The notes under the pieces: model-generated
Seen by the model: the letters and a program-made list of their open reading frames with translations, nothing else
Databases searched by the model: none
Told to the model about the DNA's origin: nothing
Assembly (NCBI GenBank): GCA_037074705.1
Contig: CM073595.1
Location: 50,525,639 to 50,589,638, forward strand
From: Zhengitettix transpicula
Taxonomy: Eukaryota; Arthropoda; Insecta; Orthoptera; Tetrigidae
Reading direction: 5' to 3'
DNA: 64,000 bases
Made by a program: the position numbers and the translations under genes
Shown: positions 58,691 to 64,000 of the stretch, piece after piece
Position numbering within the stretch: the stretch's first letter is position 1
Layout: the number at the start of each line of letters is the position of its first letter

Positions 58691-58800
58691 CTTTCCCGGT
58701 TTAGTTGTTGGATGAAAAGTTCTCGGTTTTCACACGGGTGCCAACAGCGATTAAAACGCGTCGTTTCGACGACTGAAAGCTCTGTCGTCATCTTCTAGGC
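58691..58800 (-). repeat. P module, copy 3
   Basis: Read on the minus strand: AGAAGATGACGACAG, TCGTCGAAACGACGCG, ACCGAGAACTTTTCATCCAA, CAACTAAACCGGGAAAG. Closest in its tail to P copy 1 (CATCCARCAACTAMACCGGG). Oriented toward copy 2 about 1.1 kb away, giving an inverted pair. Confidence 0.6.
58757..58797 (-). ncRNA. Hammerhead-like core, P copy 3
   Basis: On the minus strand: AGAAGAT in the CTGANGA position, a perfect 6-bp stem II GACGAC/GTCGTC with 10-base loop, GAAAC, GAC (expected GTC), GCG. Stem II and GAAA are intact, but the first box and the cleavage triplet are altered, so it is probably inactive. Confidence 0.3.
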
Positions 58801-59040
58801 GCAGAAAAATTTTGTTGGCTGCCATGAATCACGTATTCAAAATGTAATTAGGCCTCTGTGACATAATGCATTAACATATACATTCACATAATTTAATCTA
58901 ATCTTTTAATAATTTTACAGTTGAATATGGTTAAAATTAACTGAAAACTTCTGACCTGAAATTTTAATCTTAACATATTTTAATGTAAATAACATTGAAA
59001 TAAATTTTATGTCACTGTTAATAATGGGTTTTATTTATAA
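58801..59040. other. AT-rich stretch, no feature
   Basis: Short AT-rich DNA between P copy 3 and R2 copy 2; nothing supported. Confidence 0.45.
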
Positions 59041-59793
59041 CTAGCTAGGTGCCCGGCGTTGCTCGTGTACTTATTTATATAAACTCGAAAAAGTATTTAA
59101 TTGATTACTTAAAAATATTCCTTGAGTATTTCAGGTTATAATCGTCACTCAGTCTTCATACATTACGAAATATTACATTGATGAAATTGTTAGCTAGACT
59201 CACAACTAATACAGCGCGAAAATTAACTTACATTTTCCCCAAGGATGGTAAAGTAATTCGTATTCTTCTTTATTATCATTCGATGGAATATTGCTGCATA
59301 AAATTATACTTTTTATTTAAAGAAAATATTTCTGCTTTATTTAATTCCTAATAATCTCCTTCGTTCGTTGCGTAGTAACGTCTTTCTCTCGCGTGACGTC
59401 ATTGTCTCTTGGCGCGCAGTAAATTAATATTTAATGATCACGGTTTTTAATTATAATTCTTTCCACATGTATACTTTATATTAAATAAAAATATTTCTGC
59501 TTTATTTCATTACGAAATACAGAACTATATTTAGGATGCGTCAATGTCTTGAAAACTTATGACGTCATCGTCTCGCGCAGTAATTTAACACTAATTCGTA
59601 ACTTATTTCAATTATAATTATTTCCACGTTTATTCTAGGGGTTTCTCACCCCCACAGTACCGGTTCTCGATTTTGGCAGAATACGTATACCAATTTTTGT
59701 TGCATTCTGTCCACGCGATAAAATTTGTATAAAGAACAACGTAAATACAAACATACATACATACAAATATACTCCCTTTTTTATTATATAGAT
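59041..59793 (+). mobile_element. R2 repeat copy 2
   Basis: Starts CTAGCTAGGTGCCCGGCGTT and ends TTTTTTATTATATAGAT like copy 1 at 17121-17813. It has an extra internal repetition: TTTCTGCTTTATTT occurs at about 59328 and again near 59497, each followed by an AACGTCTTTCTC- or GACGTCATCGTCTC-type block. The last about 100 bp before the (CATA) tract are identical to copy 1. On the minus strand this conserved end falls inside a 129-codon frame (59635-60024), but that frame extends beyond the repeat and has no recognisable domain. Confidence 0.65.
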
Positions 59794-60875
59794 AATAGTA
59801 ATAATTAATTTTATGAATTTATCAAAATGAAATAAAGTCATGGGATCTTGGTTTCGTCCTATGCTAAATTGTGTAGTCAATGATGAAAAGTAAGTTAATT
59901 TCTGATTAAGTTTTAGAATTAAGTTCGATGTCTGTAGCGACTGAAAGGGTCCCGGTTTGTATCTAGAACATACGTGCAGAACAGGCAATGTCGTGATCGG
60001 TGGGAGAAATGTGTGAATTACCAAATAAGAATATTTATTTTTCGGACAATTTTTTAACTGAGCAATGAATGTTCCACTCGAGTACGCAGACCGCAGCTTC
60101 GGAAGAAAGGCTCCATTACTGTACCAGAACTATTCGCCATCATCGAAAGTACGACGAGTAAATACCATGTTCTGAGGACGCTGGCATCGTACGGGAGAGT
60201 GCGGGCTGCCGTTTCCCTTCAAGGACGCTTATCCCTATATCGATTTTCTCAAGTGTTGATTTATTTCTGCTGCCTTACTTCTCCTCGATTAGCTGCTCAC
60301 GAGCCCGTCGTAGATGACCACTCAACCTCGTGCAAAGCAGAAGCAACAAAATACTCGTACACAGACCATTTTATGTTGAAGGGGATAGCAAGCGTGTGGA
60401 GGTTATTGACACCTGTTACATCTAACACGAATACAGCGTCGGGACGCGCTTTCCACTACTTCCGTATCACAGTCAAATGAACTGTGGAACATAACGTACA
60501 TTACTGCAACAACTGAATTATTTCTCAGTAACCTTTATCATGACATTCGAGAATAAAAGCTGTTAATTGTCTCGAGATGAATTTGAATATTTTTCTTAAT
60601 CATTTTATTAATGGTCTTCAGACGTTATTGTGAAGTAAAAATAAATTTCACGTTTTCCAAGACTGTGTAGCACGATGTCCCCGTAGGTCCTGCTCAGGAA
60701 AAGGGGTTGGAATTGTTATCGAAAATGAGAGCAATTTAAATTTTTTACTGGACCAATGCCAAGGTTTGTAATCAATTCAGTGATCTCTGTAAATTGAATC
60801 ATAACAAAAAATGTTTGAAAATTTTTATTCGTAAATACAGTCACAACGGTTTAGTACTTTATTGTACTATTTTTA
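59794..60875. other. Gene-free stretch
   Basis: No supported gene. 60060-60470 is richer in GC with a 93-codon plus frame (60199-60480); it has a hydrophobic patch but no family resemblance. Confidence 0.35.
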
Positions 60876-62285
60876 TCTCTTTATATAAAAATAAATGTCT
60901 GTGTGTCTCCTATACGCTCCTAAACCATTCATCCGATTGCGATGAAAATTTTGTGAGTTAATGTGCGCAACCCCGGCCAAGGTTTTTGTCGGCCTTTCGA
61001 AGCGTTACGAAGCTCTCGAAGGGTGAACGGGGGTGATATTTAAAAACATGCTGAAACGGCGGTAGATTAATTATTTTTCGGGGTCTATGTGATGAATAGT
61101 TTCTAGTCAGATGTATTTAGTGTATAATTTCAACCCCTTAAAGCACCAATAAGGGAGAGGGTGGAGCGGAGTTACATAAAAATACCACGAAACAACCGAA
61201 ATTGGTGTCAAATCCGGGGTTATGGATGTCAATGAATTTAATTCTCAGATTCATGATGTCAGTTAAGTTGTAATTCAGACCCTACATGTTAGGGTGTGGG
61301 AGGACGTTGGTGGAAGACAGTTACATAATAGTAATGAGTAAGCAACGGAGACTAGTGATGTGTCAGGGATTAAAAAAAATCACTGAGTTTAATTCGGACA
61401 TTTACCATAGTAGCTAAGATGTAGTTCAGCCCCTAGTAGTGGGGGTTGAGTGGGTCGATACAAATTTCCGTTAACAATATTTAATACGCAGACCAATTTC
61501 TACCAAACTTTATACACACGTTACTTACGATCGAGTAACAAACACCGAGGGGTTACGACACACCTAGAAGTGGGGAGGGGGGTGGGGTGGAATTTAAAAA
61601 TATTCCGAAACGACCATTATTTGCGTCGAATAAAACGATTTCGGTGTCGCTTAATTTGATAGTGTTATGATATAATTTTTAAGTGTAGAATTTCATCTCC
61701 AAAAGCCAAGGGAGGGAAACATTCATATGGGTGGTTGAAGGGTTTTACATTAAAAGTAATGCAAAGTGTTATTAGTGTCGATTCCGGGGTTATAAGAGTC
61801 GCAGAGTTTAATTCTCGCATTAACCATGGTGGATAATGATATTTTATGTTGCTGCGTGTGATTGACAAAAGGTTACCCACCGTAGTTTTGACCCTCTTAA
61901 GTTACCGGGGTACCTTTTTATTTTCTTAGGGTTTGAGCTATATTATGGTCTGTATTTAATTAAAGGTTGTATTTCTTTACTGCTTTAAGGTACCGGGAGT
62001 ATTTTTAGACTTTATGAAGATAGCGAGTATTTTGTATTGTTTTGATTCGTCGTGATTTTTAGAAACACTTATTTTATGTAGTAGGAGAGTTCCCGAATAC
62101 CGTCAGTCATGGTTTATTTGAAGTAAGATTCCTAGGATGGTGGTCAGGGAGGGGGACGTAAATGGGTAAATGTTCCTAACACTGGCGCTATTGTTGCTGG
62201 TTAAATTAAATGTTTACCAAGAGCTTAGAGTCGAATCACTTCCTACTCCGGATTAATTTCAATTTTTACTCGGGCAATTTAATGG
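60876..62285 (+). mobile_element. R1 repeat copy C, Helitron-like, long form
   Basis: Most complete R1 copy. Starts TC after an A, a short TA-rich run, then AAATGTCTGTGTGTCTCC and CGCTCCTAAACCATTCATCC. The middle holds several GTCRATTCCGGGGTTAT- and TAATTCTCR-type phrases that recur inside the element, suggesting internal repetition. The 3' part has AACACTGGCGCTATTGTTG and CTACTCCGGATTAATTTC, as in copies A and B. No replicase or helicase frame. The 3' boundary is approximate because copies diverge after CGGATTAATTT. Confidence 0.6.
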
Positions 62286-63639
62286 AGATCTGCTGATCAA
62301 TCACTGGGTATTTGCTAGATTTTTGGACATAAATGTTTTTTAATATATTTATTTGTACCGAATCTTCCAAATGATGCAAAGATTTTGTGCCCAAGAAATT
62401 ACCTAGCGATACAAAAGTCATTGGCAACAAAAGTGATATTGTTGGGAACTGAAATCTGAGAACCTGAACGTATGTCTAGCACGAGTTTAGGTTTCTCAGC
62501 GCCATACACAACACCGCGAATGAATACAGTGTTGGGTTGCTGTGTGATTTCGGATTTGCTGAAAGGCTTCTTCCATCCATTGTTGCTGTTCCCCGAATAT
62601 GTTTTTACCAGAAGAGAGCGTGGACGGGGATTTATAAATATAGCGGAATTATCCAGACTTCACCGTCACCATTTCGCAAGCCACAGATGTTTACGTTTTG
62701 TTACACTAAACATTATCCGGCGTAATGAGATTCTTCACTGCGAAGTTTCTGGATGTTAACTCTGATTATATTACACTTTCTACTATTTGCAGTTTTAATT
62801 TGAGATCATGCTTAACAACATTCTTCGTGGAGGTTTTCCTGTACTTTAAATTCATTTCTCAGTTTCTTTTTATTTTCATCGCCGTTTTCGTGAGGTTTCC
62901 GGTATTACCCTACATTCAGCGAAAATGACCTCAGCTTGGAAAAACAGAGATAATATTTATCTGTGGAGGTGAGAAATATTGAGAATTTTGATAAAGTTAT
63001 ATAGGAAAAGTTTTGAATAGTAAAACAGCTATGGAACTTCCCGGATTGTAGCAGTTCTCAGAATAAACCTCTGTTACTAAAGCTTTGCGGGAATGGTCAA
63101 GTTTATACATTAATGTTTATTTCCGTTTACCTATTTTCTTAAATTTTTCTCATTTTAAAATAGTTTGTTTTATGTTTTTTTCTTATATATTGATTTGTCG
63201 TATTTGCTGATTTTTTTTCCTCATCGATTAATTTCCTATTTGTTTCGTTTTATTGGTATTTCTTTCAATTGTTCTCTCTCCTCAGGTGAGAACTAATGGA
63301 AACAATAAATCTAAATTTTAAGCTTTTTTTGTTACTGTTCGTCGGTTTTCTTTCTCTTCTATTCTTCAATATTTATCTCTCCTTCTTTGACAACTTCTAT
63401 AGTTATTTCATTATTTCTGTAATGAACATTAAGTTGAAACATGCTAATTCGGGACGGAAGCCGCTGTTTGTGCAGCTGACGGACTCGGACGGTGGTCTGA
63501 GACCGTTTCGGTGCTTAAGGTCCCTCTTGGCGTCAAAAGACCTTAAGCAGGCTGACAGTTCCAAGGGACGGCAAACTTATTACGTGTGAATAGTTGAGCT
63601 CCCGAAGATTACTTATATTGAGCTGATGGGCACGAAAGA
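62286..63639. other. Stretch before the minus-strand exon
   Basis: Mostly T-rich without a supported gene. 63440-63600 is abruptly GC-richer and contains a perfect 10-bp hairpin (63513-63548). A 97-codon plus frame (63296-63589) joins a hydrophobic T-rich part to this patch and is probably not real. The patch may belong to the same gene as the minus-strand exon next to it. Confidence 0.35.
63513..63548. other. Perfect 10-bp hairpin
   Basis: GCTTAAGGTC, a 16-base loop, GACCTTAAGC. Just before it lies a second small palindrome GGTCTGAGACC (63494-63504). Confidence 0.6.
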
Positions 63640-63867
63640 TTAAAAACATCTGTCGGAGGAATTTGGAGATTTCGGGAGATCGAAGTCTTGAAGTGAGTAG
63701 CCAGTCACGAGCTTGAGCGGTCGGTGACCAACCTCAGAAAAATCCAGCAAATCAGGAGAAAATTGTGGGGGTGCACACGATTCATCCGCCGCCATCGAGA
63801 TGTTTTCGGGCGTCCCAGCACGAGCGTCGGTATCGTTTGAATTGTTTAAATCCGAGTATCCCTCCAT
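63640..63867 (-). CDS. Candidate coding exon, unknown protein
   Basis: A 75-codon frame from ATG at 63867 to TAA at 63640. It is the only frame in the window whose composition looks like protein rather than chance. It has an acidic, Asn/Asp/Ser/Pro-rich start (NNSNDTDARAGTPENIS), PPQFSPDLLDFSEVGHRPLK, LVTGYSLQDFDLP, and no low-complexity AT-driven residues. There is no signal peptide, membrane segment or known domain; a disordered N-terminal region of a regulatory protein would look like this, but I do not recognise the family. A TAA codon lies directly before the ATG in frame, so the start is fixed if this is coding. A strong acceptor lies 82 bp upstream (63949). Two short upstream ATG frames precede it. 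It may be a complete small protein or an exon spliced before the TAA; candidate donors inside it are weak. Confidence 0.4.
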   Translation of the reverse strand: MEGYSDLNNSNDTDARAGTPENISMAADESCAPPQFSPDLLDFSEVGHRPLKLVTGYSLQDFDLPKSPNSSDRCF

Positions 63868-63948
63868 TTATACTTTTAATCAGTAAATTCAGTTTATTTA
63901 TACCAATTCTTTCAATTTTGCCATTCTGAGGTTCAGCCCATGATATTC

Positions 63949-63976
63949 CTGAGAGAGAGAGAGAGAGAGAGAGAGA
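63949..63976 (-). other. Candidate splice acceptor made by (GA)n tract
   Basis: Read on the minus strand, the (GA)13 microsatellite becomes a (CT)n polypyrimidine tract ending TCTCTCAG|GAATATC, a near-ideal 3' splice site. The exon would begin at 63948 and run toward the ATG at 63867. Confidence 0.4.
63951..63976. repeat. (GA)13 microsatellite
   Basis: Pure 26-bp GA tract at the right edge of the window. Confidence 0.95.
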
Positions 63977-64000
63977 ACATTTCTTTGTTTTTAATTGTCT

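Noticed and set aside
59635..60024. 129-codon minus frame
   Set aside because: Starts outside and ends inside the R2 repeat, with a Tyr/Ile-rich middle from the T-run; no domain recognised.
63296..63589. 97-codon plus frame with hydrophobic N-terminus
   Set aside because: Hydrophobicity comes from a T-rich tract; the frame then enters a GC-rich patch with hairpins. It does not read as one protein.

Overview
The window looks like gene-poor, AT-rich intergenic or intronic DNA from an insect nuclear genome. The order is not resolvable; a large, repeat-rich genome is likely. The evidence is a mariner transposon relic, tRNA-derived SINE-like pieces, a 5S rRNA-derived fragment of eukaryotic type, abundant (TA)n microsatellites, and no long open reading frames. 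Nothing suggests bacterial, viral or organellar DNA. No intact protein gene is present. Only two places look like parts of genes: a GC/CpG-rich block ending in a strong splice donor (about 17990-18160, + strand) and a protein-like 75-codon reading frame at the right edge (63640-63867, - strand) with a good acceptor upstream.

Most recognisable content is mobile or repeated DNA. Family R1 (Helitron-like 5' ends) has three copies: 599-1460 (+), 3120-4454 (-) and 60876-62285 (+). Family R2 (starting CTAGCTRGGTGCCCGGCG) has two: 17121-17813 and 59041-59793. A mariner copy with TA target duplication and 26-bp terminal repeats lies at 30654-31893; its transposase is broken. An uncharacterised element with terminal inverted arms of about 160-170 bp is at 14584-15354. 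Two LTR-like segments, each followed by a primer-binding-like TTGGCACCA, are at 6471-7590 and about 46581-47384. Two side-by-side copies of a composite repeat (15931-16435 and 16523-17075) carry the 3' half of 5S rRNA and a palindrome with about 115-bp arms. Family P (three copies) and family X (two copies) are short modules that begin at a hammerhead-ribozyme-like core.

The most interesting signal is that hammerhead-like core, CTGANGA / stem II / GAAAC-GTC-GYG, found at the edge of several otherwise unrelated repeats (X, P and the 5S/palindrome repeat). Hammerhead ribozymes are known in Penelope-like retroelements and retrozymes of animals. Here the motifs are mostly decayed, and several have an extra base between the CTGANGA box and stem II, so activity is not assumed.

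Other structure includes tandem duplications (22462-22757, 27384-28379, 32551-33350), minisatellites (28921-28988, 43666-43773), a 107-bp palindrome containing opposed tRNA B-box-like sequences (36956-37062), and a GC-rich block between two (TA)n tracts (43943-44286). The rest is AT-rich sequence in which I can support no gene.
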